Shown here: piece by piece, positions 49,448-57,728 of the stretch
Layout: every line of letters begins with the position of its first letter
Position numbering within the stretch: the first letter of the stretch is position 1
Origin: JAFGGG01 sp964634205
GTDB taxonomy: Bacteria; Spirochaetota; Spirochaetia; SZUA-6; RPPD01
Assembly (NCBI GenBank): GCA_964634205.1
Contig: CAZWKE010000004.1
Location: 62,001 to 126,000, forward strand
Reading direction: 5' to 3'
Length of the DNA: 64,000 nucleotides
Translations under genes and position numbers: made by a program
Notes under the pieces: generated by a model
What the model saw: only the letters and a program-made list of their open reading frames with translations
Told to the model about the DNA's origin: nothing
The model's database searches: none

Positions 49448-49858
49448 ATGTTAAAAAAAATCACAGTAGTATTGATCCCGGTAATCCTGATTTTATTGTC
49501 GGGATGTTCCGGCGGGGCGTATTCGGATGTCAGGGAGGTTGTTAACCAGCAGACAGCGGCCACGGAAGACCTGATATCAGCTTTAAAGAACGCGCAAAAT
49601 GCCACAGACATCGCCAAAGCCTACAAGGCATACAACGATGTTATGGAAAAGATCTTCCCCAGATACAAGGAGTTCGCGCAGAAATACCCCGATATGGAGA
49701 AGGAAATGCCCGCTGACCTGGCCGCCGCCGTGGATAAACTGGAAAAGGCCGGCAACAAACTGGGTGAGTTGAGTATGAAGGCCTCGGAATATATGAATGA
49801 TCCTGAGGTGGCCAAGGAGCTGCAGCGGACCATGAATTTGATGAGTACAATGATGTAA
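49448..49858 (+). CDS. small helical lipoprotein
   Basis: The signal MLKKITVVLIPVILILLSGC has a perfect lipobox (LSGC, Cys 20). The mature 115 residues form a helical bundle with Ala, Lys and Met (LISALKNAQNATDIAKAYKAYNDVMEKIFPRYKEFAQKYPDMEKEMP). No family is recognised. It has its own promoter, a GAGGAGG ribosome-binding site and a terminator. A strong terminator follows. Such small lipoproteins are common in spirochaete envelopes. Confidence 0.7.
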   Translation: MLKKITVVLIPVILILLSGCSGGAYSDVREVVNQQTAATEDLISALKNAQNATDIAKAYKAYNDVMEKIFPRYKEFAQKYPDMEKEMPADLAAAVDKLEKAGNKLGELSMKASEYMNDPEVAKELQRTMNLMSTMM

Positions 49859-49880
49859 TGCTTGGTTTTTAAAACCCAAA

Positions 49881-49910
49881 GGCTGTCCTTTCGCGGACAG
49901 CCTTTTTTTT
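49881..49910. terminator. rho-independent terminator
   Basis: GGCTGTCC (49881-49888), loop TTTCGC, GGACAGCC (49895-49902), eight T. A preceding AAA allows it to work in both directions, for the lipoprotein gene and the opposing vWA gene. Confidence 0.92.
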
Positions 49911-49953
49911 GATTTGAGGCGAAACCCACGCGGCCCGGCCTGCGGATTGTCTC

Positions 49954-52188
49954 CTACTTTGTGCTTGAGAGTTGCTGTGCGATTTTTACCAGCCTTATAA
50001 ACTCGGCGCGGCGGCCCTCCGGATCGGTCCCCAGCGCGTTCCCCGCAAGAGCAAGCACCTGGGCATATCCGGCTTCCGCTTTGTACCGTGAATTTTTTAA
50101 CAACAACCCCCATTCCGCCACGGCGGCCGCAAAACGAAAGTTGACCGAGGCTTTCTCATAAGAAACGTTATCATCATTCACCGCGACCTCTATCAGCCTG
50201 CTGGTATCTTCGAGCGGTTTCTTGTAACGGAACCTGAGTGTCATTAATTCGGGAGAGGTATAGGCATTCTTATCCACGGTTGTGGACTGGTATTTCAGTT
50301 GTTCCGCGGGCACGGGTTCATGTTCCGGAATAATTTCGTAGAACACGGTAAGGGTATGACCTGCTCCCAGTTCACCGGCGTCACGGGAGTCATCGGCAAA
50401 GTCACGGGATTGCAGCAACCGGTTTTCATACCCCAGTAAACGATAGGCCTTCACCCGGGCCGGATTGAACTCGGCCTGTACTTTTACATCCTTGGCAATG
50501 GTATAGAGCGTGCCGCTCATTTCGGACACCAAAACTTTTTTGGCTTCCATAAGTGAATCAATATAGGCGTAGTTTCCGTTCCCCGTGTCCGCCAGTTTTT
50601 CCATTTTGGAATCCTTATAATTCCCGCTGCCGAAACCCAGTACCGTCAGAAATATCCCCTGGTTACGATTTTCCTCAATTAAGCGAACCAGTCCCGCGTC
50701 GCTTGATACGCCCACGTTAAAATCGCCATCCGTAGCCAGAATAATTCTGTTGTTTCCCTGCGGCATGAAGTTTTCCTCGGCGGTTTTGTAGGCCAGTTCT
50801 ATTCCCCGGCCGCCGGCCGTGGAGCCGCCTGCGCTTAATCTGTTAAGCGCGGTTACTATTTTTTGCTTCTGCGCGATACCGGTCGGCGGCAGTACCAGGC
50901 CCGCGGCTCCCGCGTAAACCACGATTGAAACCCGGTCCTGCGGGCGGAGGTTATCGACCAGCAGGCCGATCGCCTGCTTTAACAGCGGCAGTTTGTCGGG
51001 TTCATCCATGGAACCGGACACATCCAGTAAGAAAACCAGGTTGCTGGGGGGCGCGCTGCCCAGGTTTAGTGAAGCCCCCCTGATCCCGATAAAAAGCAGC
51101 TTGTGGTCCGGGTTCCAGGGGCATGCGGCTGTTTCGGTAGTAAAGGAAAAAGGATTCTCGCCGCGGGGCTCCGGGTAATCGTAACTAAAATAATTCACCA
51201 GTTCCTCGATCCGCACCGCGTCCGGGGGCGGCAGCATGCCTTTGTTCAGATAGCGGCGTACGTTGGCATAGGAAGCCGTGTCCACATCTATGGAAAACGT
51301 GGAAAGCGGGTTTTGCAGGGCCGTTAAAAAATCATTCTCATAGATACGATCATATTCCTCCGTATCAAACGGTATAATTTTTGACCGTTCGGTTTTGTCT
51401 TTTGCGGTCACATCGGTGTCACCAAGTATACCGGCCAAGGGTTGATCACTCTTCTGCGCCAAGGGGACGGCCCCTTCCGCACCGGGCGCTCCCTTGGGGG
51501 CTTTCAGCTCATCATACGGTTTGTTTGTCTGCTCCAGCAGTTCTTCCGCTTCTTTGGTTTCCGTCTTTTTTTCCGCAAGCTTAAGCTCCCGGGGTTTGTT
51601 TGTGTCTGTTGTCTTTGCGGTGGAGCGGGTTTCGGGAAGCAGCACCGCTTTATCGGTTTTTTCCGGTTTTCCTGTATTGACGGTTTCCGTCTGCGGGCTT
51701 GCGGAAGACGGTTGCCTCTGTATGGGGGAAACTCCGGTATCCTTTTTTTCCTTCTCGTCTTTTGCCTGCTCATCCGCCCGGCCCGGTTCGGGTACGGTGG
51801 CAGCTGTTTCGGGTTTGTTTTCTTTTATTACAAGCCCCCGGTCGGTGACGATCATGTTATTTTGCTGAAAGGTGGTCATTAAGGGGAGAAAGACAATCGC
51901 GGCGATGAGTAAAAGCGAGAACACCGAAGCGGCCGCGGCAAGCCGAAGGCGCTGTGTTTTGAACCAGGTGAAGAATCCGGCTCCTGTTTCATTTTCGGTT
52001 ACGTTGCGCAAAACAGACGGTTTCTGTTCGAACAGGCGGGCGCGGAGTCTTTTCTTAAAGCGTTTGTCCATGGCGGCATGCGGTTTGTATTGTAACAGCC
52101 TGCGGACCAGCTCTTCGGTTTTTCCGCCCTTCAGTTCGGGATCAAGCGAGGTGATGTCTTTGAGTATATGTTCCAGTTTATGCTTCAT
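49954..52188 (-). CDS. membrane-anchored von Willebrand factor A protein with anti-sigma-like N terminus
   Basis: Residues 1-85 are cytoplasmic (MKHKLEHILKDITSLDPELKGG), a single membrane helix spans about 86-107 (AAAASVFSLLLIAAIVFLPL), 115-290 is a Pro/Thr/Lys-rich linker, and the rest is a YfbK-like vWA domain with the MIDAS motif LDVSGSMDE near residue 390 and the typical ATDGDFNVG, followed by the DUF3520 region. The gene directly follows the ECF sigma factor on the same strand (12 bases). The cytoplasmic part plus the membrane helix resembles an anti-sigma factor arrangement; that is inference. Confidence 0.88.
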   Translation of the reverse strand: MKHKLEHILKDITSLDPELKGGKTEELVRRLLQYKPHAAMDKRFKKRLRARLFEQKPSVLRNVTENETGAGFFTWFKTQRLRLAAAASVFSLLLIAAIVFLPLMTTFQQNNMIVTDRGLVIKENKPETAATVPEPGRADEQAKDEKEKKDTGVSPIQRQPSSASPQTETVNTGKPEKTDKAVLLPETRSTAKTTDTNKPRELKLAEKKTETKEAEELLEQTNKPYDELKAPKGAPGAEGAVPLAQKSDQPLAGILGDTDVTAKDKTERSKIIPFDTEEYDRIYENDFLTALQNPLSTFSIDVDTASYANVRRYLNKGMLPPPDAVRIEELVNYFSYDYPEPRGENPFSFTTETAACPWNPDHKLLFIGIRGASLNLGSAPPSNLVFLLDVSGSMDEPDKLPLLKQAIGLLVDNLRPQDRVSIVVYAGAAGLVLPPTGIAQKQKIVTALNRLSAGGSTAGGRGIELAYKTAEENFMPQGNNRIILATDGDFNVGVSSDAGLVRLIEENRNQGIFLTVLGFGSGNYKDSKMEKLADTGNGNYAYIDSLMEAKKVLVSEMSGTLYTIAKDVKVQAEFNPARVKAYRLLGYENRLLQSRDFADDSRDAGELGAGHTLTVFYEIIPEHEPVPAEQLKYQSTTVDKNAYTSPELMTLRFRYKKPLEDTSRLIEVAVNDDNVSYEKASVNFRFAAAVAEWGLLLKNSRYKAEAGYAQVLALAGNALGTDPEGRRAEFIRLVKIAQQLSSTK

Positions 52189-52200
52189 GGCGGCCTCCTC

Positions 52201-52770
52201 TTAAAACCCCGCATGCTTTACAATGCATACGATCACAAACACCAGGGCCACATGTTCTTTAAGTCGGGCGATGGTACGGGAGTACATCATCTTCAAACTC
52301 GCCTCGCTTTTCCCCATGATTAAGGCGATCTCCTTGTAGGGAAGTTCCTGCCAGACACGCATTATGATAATCTCACGCTGCTCGGGCGGAAGCTTTTTTA
52401 TCACGGTATGGATCTGTTCAAGGCGGACCTTGTTTTCCACATCAACCTCAACGTCATCCGGTCCGGCAAGGTCCCAGATATCATGCACACTGACCGTGCT
52501 TTTTTTGCTGCGGTAGTGATCGATCACCAGGTTGCGCGCTATCTGGTAAAGCCACGCGCTCATGCTGCCTTTTTCCGGATCAAAACGCGAGATGTTTTCA
52601 AAGGCCTTAAGGAAGGTATGGCTGGTAAGGTCTTCCGCGGTTTCCCTATGGTAGGTTTTATAATAGATAAACTGGTAAATACGTTCCGCGTAGTTGTCGT
52701 ATACATCGGCAAACCAATGCTCGTCTTTTTCCCTGGCATTATTCTTATCTGTTGCTGTCCGGGGCCGCAT
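52201..52770 (-). CDS. ECF-type RNA polymerase sigma factor
   Basis: Region 2 is clear (YAERIYQFIYYKTYHRETAEDLTSHTFLKAFENISRF, then SAWLYQIARNLVIDHYRSKK) and region 4 reads IIIMRVWQELPYKEIALIMGKSEASLKMMYSRTIARLKE. The tail is unusual: ALVFVIVCIVKHAGF is hydrophobic, possibly membrane-associated. I prefer ATG 52770; an ATG two codons earlier is too close to AAAGGG. The following gene is the vWA membrane protein, a likely regulator. The sigma factor probably controls envelope stress or cell-surface genes. Confidence 0.92.
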   Translation of the reverse strand: MRPRTATDKNNAREKDEHWFADVYDNYAERIYQFIYYKTYHRETAEDLTSHTFLKAFENISRFDPEKGSMSAWLYQIARNLVIDHYRSKKSTVSVHDIWDLAGPDDVEVDVENKVRLEQIHTVIKKLPPEQREIIIMRVWQELPYKEIALIMGKSEASLKMMYSRTIARLKEHVALVFVIVCIVKHAGF

Positions 52771-52976
52771 TATCATTTCCCTTTCTATTCCCTCACAGTA
52801 TATACGATAAAATGCGGTTTTGGTAACATAATTTAATTTGGCGGTGTCCTTGACTTTCCCGCATTTTTACACGAATATTATGAAACTTTTACCGAAGCGC
52901 TATATAATTTGAACTGATACGGCCCGGACCTGACCGGACCGCGCCGGATAATTATGTAAAAGAAAGGGATTATATT

Positions 52977-53870
52977 ATGAAAAGATTCATCAGTGCTGTT
53001 TTTTTCCTTGGTATGCTGCTTTGTTCCTTAAGCGCACAGGAGTACCCTGAGGGTGCCCCGAGTTTTTCATCGACAACAAAAGACGCGGTACTTTTCCGCT
53101 ATAAGTTCCAACCCGGCCAGAAGGTTTCCATGGACATGTCCATGAACACCGAAATGAAAACGGAATCGGAAGAAGGGGAGATGTCCATGCCGTTTGTCAT
53201 GACCTTTGAAGCCAATTATGCGGTGAAATCAGTAGACAAGGATGGTAATGCCCGGGCTGAACTGGTTATTACCCGCATGACAATGAAATCTTCGGGTTTT
53301 CTGGACATCAGCTATGACTCGGCTGATCCCAAGGACGCAGCGAAAGATAAGTTCACATCGATCAATGCCCTGATAAACGTACCGATTCCGGTACAGATAA
53401 GCCCGCTGGGGAAGTTGTTAAGCGTGGATACGAATCCGCTGCTTAAGGCCGCGCAAAAGATGGGTCAGCAGCTTGATCCGGATCAGTTTAACCAGCAGAT
53501 AGAACAGCTGACTAAAAACTCATTTGTTCAACTCAGCGCCGATCCATTGAAGGCCGGCGACGTCTATGACGCGGGCACCATTTCCACTTCGTTCGGTTCA
53601 ATGAGTACCATGGAGGCCGACGTGAAGTATGAGGTCGTGGCGGTATCCGCAGATAAAAAACAGGCGATCCTGAAACCCGTGGTAACCTTTTCCATACCCG
53701 GCGTAACCCTGACACAGAGTGATTTTAACGGATGGATCCTGTTTGACCTGCAGAAAGGTAATGTCAAGCAGTCGTTCGCCAAACAGGTGCTGGAGTTTGA
53801 GGTGATCCAGAGTAAAAAGGCTAGTTATTTTCTCATTGATATGGGGGTAACGTTTAAAACGGATATTTAA
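52977..53870 (+). CDS. secreted protein of unknown function
   Basis: The signal MKRFISAVFFLGMLLCSLSAQ is of the classical type I kind (AQ/E cleavage near 21). The 275 mature residues are beta-rich (RYKFQPGQKVSMDMSMNTEMKT, VMTFEANYAVKSV, ITRMTMKSSGFL). It resembles DUF6263-like periplasmic proteins in form, but this is not certain. It is divergent from the sigma factor gene and may belong to the same envelope system. AAAGGG precedes the ATG by 7 bases. Confidence 0.65.
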   Translation: MKRFISAVFFLGMLLCSLSAQEYPEGAPSFSSTTKDAVLFRYKFQPGQKVSMDMSMNTEMKTESEEGEMSMPFVMTFEANYAVKSVDKDGNARAELVITRMTMKSSGFLDISYDSADPKDAAKDKFTSINALINVPIPVQISPLGKLLSVDTNPLLKAAQKMGQQLDPDQFNQQIEQLTKNSFVQLSADPLKAGDVYDAGTISTSFGSMSTMEADVKYEVVAVSADKKQAILKPVVTFSIPGVTLTQSDFNGWILFDLQKGNVKQSFAKQVLEFEVIQSKKASYFLIDMGVTFKTDI

Positions 53871-53892
53871 TTCGGCGTCAATTTTTACGCTG

Positions 53893-55218
53893 TTACTGTT
53901 TTCCCCGTCCCGTGATCTTTCGCTGCAGCCGCCTCATTCGATGCAGCAGTTCCTGCCTGGTGAGGCGGTCGACGGGCAGGACGCGCGACAAAAGTTCCTG
54001 TGTTATGCGCAGCGCCTCAGGGTACTCACGGACCTTATGTTCCCGATATTTAGCCAACTCCAGCCCGGCAAACAGGCTTTTATATTGTGTATGAAGTACC
54101 TGCCATATTTCCACGGCCTCAGGCCATCGTTCCTGTTTTTTATAATGCAGGCTTAAAACTATTCCGCAGTGCGTATCTCCGGCGTTAAAAGCGCGCCGCA
54201 GGACCTCCGGCGCTTTGGGGTTCCCCTGTTCCAAAAGGACGGAGCCCAACGCGGTACGGTCCAGATTGCGGGCCTCGTCCGGCAGGGTAAAAATAGTTTG
54301 CAGTTTGAAGTACAGGTGGATAAGTGAGAGCACGTCCTGCCTGTTGTGCTCGAATACCGGTTCAAGCGGCAGCGGGTCACCGCTGCGTAAATAGTCAAAA
54401 TATAGGGCGGGCACCTCAAAACCGGGGACGTCAACCTCCCGTTTAATGTGAAGCACGTGTTCTTCGATATTATGCAGGCTGCATGATCCGATGATTCCCT
54501 TCCACAAGCGCCGGGCCGGAAACAAGAGGTCCAGTTGGCGGGGAAGTTCCTGCTGCAGGCCGTTCATGATAAAGCGTGTTTGCAGCACATACCGGTCAAA
54601 GGCACTCCCGTTATACGATACATAGGTCTGCCCCGGTTCCAGCTTGGGAGAGAGCAGCCCCAGGAACTCCGCTTCTCCCGGAAAATCGGCCAGAAAGTAC
54701 TGTTCCAAACGCAGAGACCGTCCCGTTATCCAGCCCAAGCCGACCAGAAAAGCCACATTCCCCGCTCCGCCCGAAAGACCGGTGGTTTCCGTATCGTAAA
54801 AACAGAGCCGGGGGCATGTCCGGAATTTCTCACGATGAAACAACGGGGTTGCTTCAATTTCGGAGTATGGATTGGCCTCGGAAAAGCTGCGGTAATAGAC
54901 ATAGGGTGTCAGTCTCTGCCAGCCTGTCGGGGCTGCGTGGGTGGTATCTCCGGTGTGCGCAAAACTCTCCGGGGCTGTCGTCGTGCCTGCGGTGTCGGCT
55001 GTGCCGTCTGTACCAGCCGCCGCTGTTGTTGTGCCGGTGGTAGGCGGCCGCTCGCCTTCGGCGTTCACCGACGGCGGGGAACCATCCGGCTGCCCGGTCC
55101 TAATGCGCTCAGACCACGGAGGCTCGTCCGGTGGTTTCTCCCCGGCATGTTTTTGGGCGCTTTTTTGCTGTGCTTTCAGACGCCGCAGCCGCGTAAAAAG
55201 GGAAAGATCGACCTTCAC
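53893..55218 (-). CDS. mrfB: MrfB (YprB)-like exonuclease with low-complexity N-terminal linker
   Basis: MrfB is a DEDD-type 3'-5' exonuclease that works with the helicase MrfA in repair of mitomycin-type lesions in Bacillus. Here residues 135-320 show the nuclease motifs CFYDTETTGLSG, YVSYNGSAFDRYVL and EHNRQDVLSLIHLY. Residues about 25-110 are a Pro/Thr/Ala/Gly-rich linker that looks disordered and is much richer in GC than the rest. The start is GTG with no gap to the mrfA stop (TAGGTG), so they are translated as one unit. C-terminal TPR-like helices follow. Confidence 0.88.
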   Translation of the reverse strand: MKVDLSLFTRLRRLKAQQKSAQKHAGEKPPDEPPWSERIRTGQPDGSPPSVNAEGERPPTTGTTTAAAGTDGTADTAGTTTAPESFAHTGDTTHAAPTGWQRLTPYVYYRSFSEANPYSEIEATPLFHREKFRTCPRLCFYDTETTGLSGGAGNVAFLVGLGWITGRSLRLEQYFLADFPGEAEFLGLLSPKLEPGQTYVSYNGSAFDRYVLQTRFIMNGLQQELPRQLDLLFPARRLWKGIIGSCSLHNIEEHVLHIKREVDVPGFEVPALYFDYLRSGDPLPLEPVFEHNRQDVLSLIHLYFKLQTIFTLPDEARNLDRTALGSVLLEQGNPKAPEVLRRAFNAGDTHCGIVLSLHYKKQERWPEAVEIWQVLHTQYKSLFAGLELAKYREHKVREYPEALRITQELLSRVLPVDRLTRQELLHRMRRLQRKITGRGKQ

Positions 55219-57507
55219 CTATGTTTCCTTTAGCCAGGAACGCAAGAAACCGTGCAGTGCCTGTTTGACGTTGATCCGGGCGGGCCCGGAGTTTTCCGCC
55301 GGTCCGATGCACGAGGGACACCCGCCCTCGCATGAACAGAGCTCCACCCGTTCCAGCGCTGCCTGTAGAATTGCATCGACACATTCCAGAAATCCTTCGG
55401 CCAGACCCGTGCCTCCGGGGTATGAGTCATATATATATAGGCAGGCACACTCAAAATGCGGGTCTTTCAGGCGTTCGGCCAGGCCCAGGTCACGGGGATC
55501 GCAGAGCAGGAACAGCGGGGCCACGTTTTGTATCAGGTAGCCCAGCCGGGAGATGACCGGTGTTTTTTCCGCCTCACTCAACGCCTGAAACGCTGTACCG
55601 GCGGGGGTGCCTTCGCGCAGCAGCACTACCACGCTGCGGGTGTGCATCTCCTCTTCGGGAAGGGAGATGTCGCCGTAGCCGATGTTCTCATGGGTATGAA
55701 ACCGCAGTTTTTTGAACTTGGCCGCCTGCGTGCGCACCAGGATATCGCCGCAGACCAACTCCGCCCCGGCGTTTCTGCTGCGGCTGTCTTCGTGCAGCAG
55801 CTTGATATCGGTTTTTACAATCGAGTCGGTATAGTAGTTGGCATCGGTCTCTTCCACGTAACAGCGCTTGTTCTCTATATCAAGTTCGGTCACCACGTAC
55901 TGATCACCGCGGTGCAGATAGACGGCGTTCTCATACAACAGCTCCTTGGCCGAAGGCCGGTCCATCTCTCCGATCACCTCGTGTTTTCCCCCGGTACGGT
56001 TGATGATGACCACGTTCTCGGAGGTGGCGCTGCGCAGTGAGATCTGTTCCGCGGGATACGAACGGTCCGCCCAGTAATAGGTATCGCCGCTCTTGCGGAT
56101 GACCCCGTTTTCTTCAAGGTATTCAAGCAGCTCGCCCATGGGCCCCGGGAAGCCCTCGTCCTGTTTGAAGGGCAGCTCGAACACCGCGCATTTCAAGTGA
56201 TCAAGCAGGATAAACATGTTGTCCGCGTTTATCCAGCCGGACTCCGGGGAGATCTCCAGAAAATATTCGGGATGGTTGATGATGTACTGGTTTAAGGGAG
56301 AGGCGCCGGCAACGATCACGGCCAGGGAAACCGCCGTGCTTCTGCCCGCGCGCCCGGCCTGCTGCCAGCAGGAGGCGATGCTCCCGGGAAAGCCCGCCAG
56401 GATAGCCGCGTCCAGGCCGCCGATATCGATGCCGAGCTCCAGCGCGTTGGTGGAAACCACCCCGCGGATTTCACCGCTGCGCAGTCCTTTCTCTATCTGG
56501 CGCCGCTCGTTGGGCAGGTAGCCCCCGCGGTATGACTCCACCCTGATGCGGCGGTTGTCATTGAACATGTTGGCCAGGGATTTTCTGATATACGAGGCGA
56601 TCAGTTCGGTGCGCACGCGTGAACGGGCGAATATGATGGTTTTGATGCCGGCTTTGAGGAAGTTTACCGCAAGCTTCCGGGCTTCGTTGACCACCCCCCG
56701 GCGGATACCCTGTACCGGGTCAACCAGCGGCGGATTGTAAAAAATCAGGTGTTTGCTGCCGGACGGGGCGCCGTTTTTATTTATCAGCACCACCTCTTCC
56801 TCGATGACCGCGCGGGCCAGCTCCAGCGGGTTGCCGATGGTGGCGGAACAACAGATAAACAATGGCTGTGTATGGTAAAAGCGCAGGATGCGCTTGAGCC
56901 TGCGGATCAGGTTGGTCATGTGTGAGCCGAACACCCCACGGTAGGTATGTACCTCGTCGATCACCACATAGCGCAGGTTCTGTAAAAACGTGATCCATTT
57001 GGGGTGATTGGGGAGGATGCCGGTATGCAGCATGTCCGGATTGGAGATGACGATACGCCCGTTCCGCCTGGCCGAAATTCGTATCGAGTTCGGGGTGTCC
57101 CCGTCGTAGGTGAATATCTTTACCGGGATCTCGCCGTCCAGCACAACTTCATTCAATTCGGCCTGCTGGTCCTGGGAAAGCGCCTTTGTGGGGAACAGGT
57201 AAAGGGCCCGGGCATTCCCGTCCTCAAGCAGGGCCTGCAGCACCGGAAGGTTGTAGCACAAAGTTTTGCCCGACGCGGTGGGGGTCACCACCACGACATT
57301 TTTTCCCTCCCGTACCCGACGGAAACACTCCTCCTGGTGCGTATAGAGCCGGTTGATGCCCTTTCCGATCAGGGCCCTACTGAGACTGGGGGAGAGCTCC
57401 GCGGGCAGATCGGTGTATTTTCCCTGTCTGGCGGGAATCTTTTCCCAGCGGGTGACACAGGAGAGAAACTCCTTGTCTCCCGACAGTTGTTTTATCAGTT
57501 GTTCCAT
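55219..57507 (-). CDS. mrfA: MrfA (YprA)-like DEAD/DEAH-type helicase with DUF1998 zinc domain
   Basis: A 762-residue helicase: Walker A TPTASGKTLCY near 76, VIDEVHTY box near 182, motif III SATIGNP, motif VI QQAGRAGRS, and the DUF1998 end with YDSYPGGTGLAEGFL and cysteines in CSCEGGCPSCIGP. MrfA and MrfB are adjacent and act together in nucleotide-excision-type repair of mitomycin C lesions in Bacillus subtilis; here that role is inferred from the pairing. No anomaly in the motor. It is transcribed from the region of the 57561 repeat. Confidence 0.92.
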   Translation of the reverse strand: MEQLIKQLSGDKEFLSCVTRWEKIPARQGKYTDLPAELSPSLSRALIGKGINRLYTHQEECFRRVREGKNVVVVTPTASGKTLCYNLPVLQALLEDGNARALYLFPTKALSQDQQAELNEVVLDGEIPVKIFTYDGDTPNSIRISARRNGRIVISNPDMLHTGILPNHPKWITFLQNLRYVVIDEVHTYRGVFGSHMTNLIRRLKRILRFYHTQPLFICCSATIGNPLELARAVIEEEVVLINKNGAPSGSKHLIFYNPPLVDPVQGIRRGVVNEARKLAVNFLKAGIKTIIFARSRVRTELIASYIRKSLANMFNDNRRIRVESYRGGYLPNERRQIEKGLRSGEIRGVVSTNALELGIDIGGLDAAILAGFPGSIASCWQQAGRAGRSTAVSLAVIVAGASPLNQYIINHPEYFLEISPESGWINADNMFILLDHLKCAVFELPFKQDEGFPGPMGELLEYLEENGVIRKSGDTYYWADRSYPAEQISLRSATSENVVIINRTGGKHEVIGEMDRPSAKELLYENAVYLHRGDQYVVTELDIENKRCYVEETDANYYTDSIVKTDIKLLHEDSRSRNAGAELVCGDILVRTQAAKFKKLRFHTHENIGYGDISLPEEEMHTRSVVVLLREGTPAGTAFQALSEAEKTPVISRLGYLIQNVAPLFLLCDPRDLGLAERLKDPHFECACLYIYDSYPGGTGLAEGFLECVDAILQAALERVELCSCEGGCPSCIGPAENSGPARINVKQALHGFLRSWLKET

Positions 57508-57560
57508 AATTTTATCCTATTACTTTACGCAGTTTGAGAAGAGTATGCAAGAGGGTATGG

Positions 57561-57583
57561 AGTGGTATAAAGCCTGCGCCCGG
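57561..57583 (+). repeat. 23-bp intergenic repeat, copy 10 (diverged)
   Basis: It starts AGTGGTATAAAGCC and ends TGCGCCCGG; 17 of 23 positions match copy 8. It lies between the divergent mrfA and GH3 genes. Confidence 0.55.
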
Positions 57584-57651
57584 AGCCTGCCGCGCGTACA
57601 AGTCTGTAAAATATAAATCATACCAACCCCTTACCCGCTCCGCGGTTTTTA

Positions 57652-57671
57652 CAATGAAACCGGTTTCATTG
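57652..57671. promoter_or_regulatory. cre-like/LacI-family operator, perfect 20-bp palindrome
   Basis: The core TGAAACCGGTTTCA fits the cre consensus TGWAANCGNTNWCA at every defined position and is extended to CAAT and ATTG outside. A consensus -10 (TATAAT, 57697-57702) lies 25 bases downstream with no good -35, which suits a promoter that overlaps the operator. It probably regulates the GH3 gene. Confidence 0.75.
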
Positions 57672-57728
57672 AATATTCAAATTTAGTGGTTTACTGTATA
57701 ATTCTATTAAACAGGAGGCAGAAAACCT

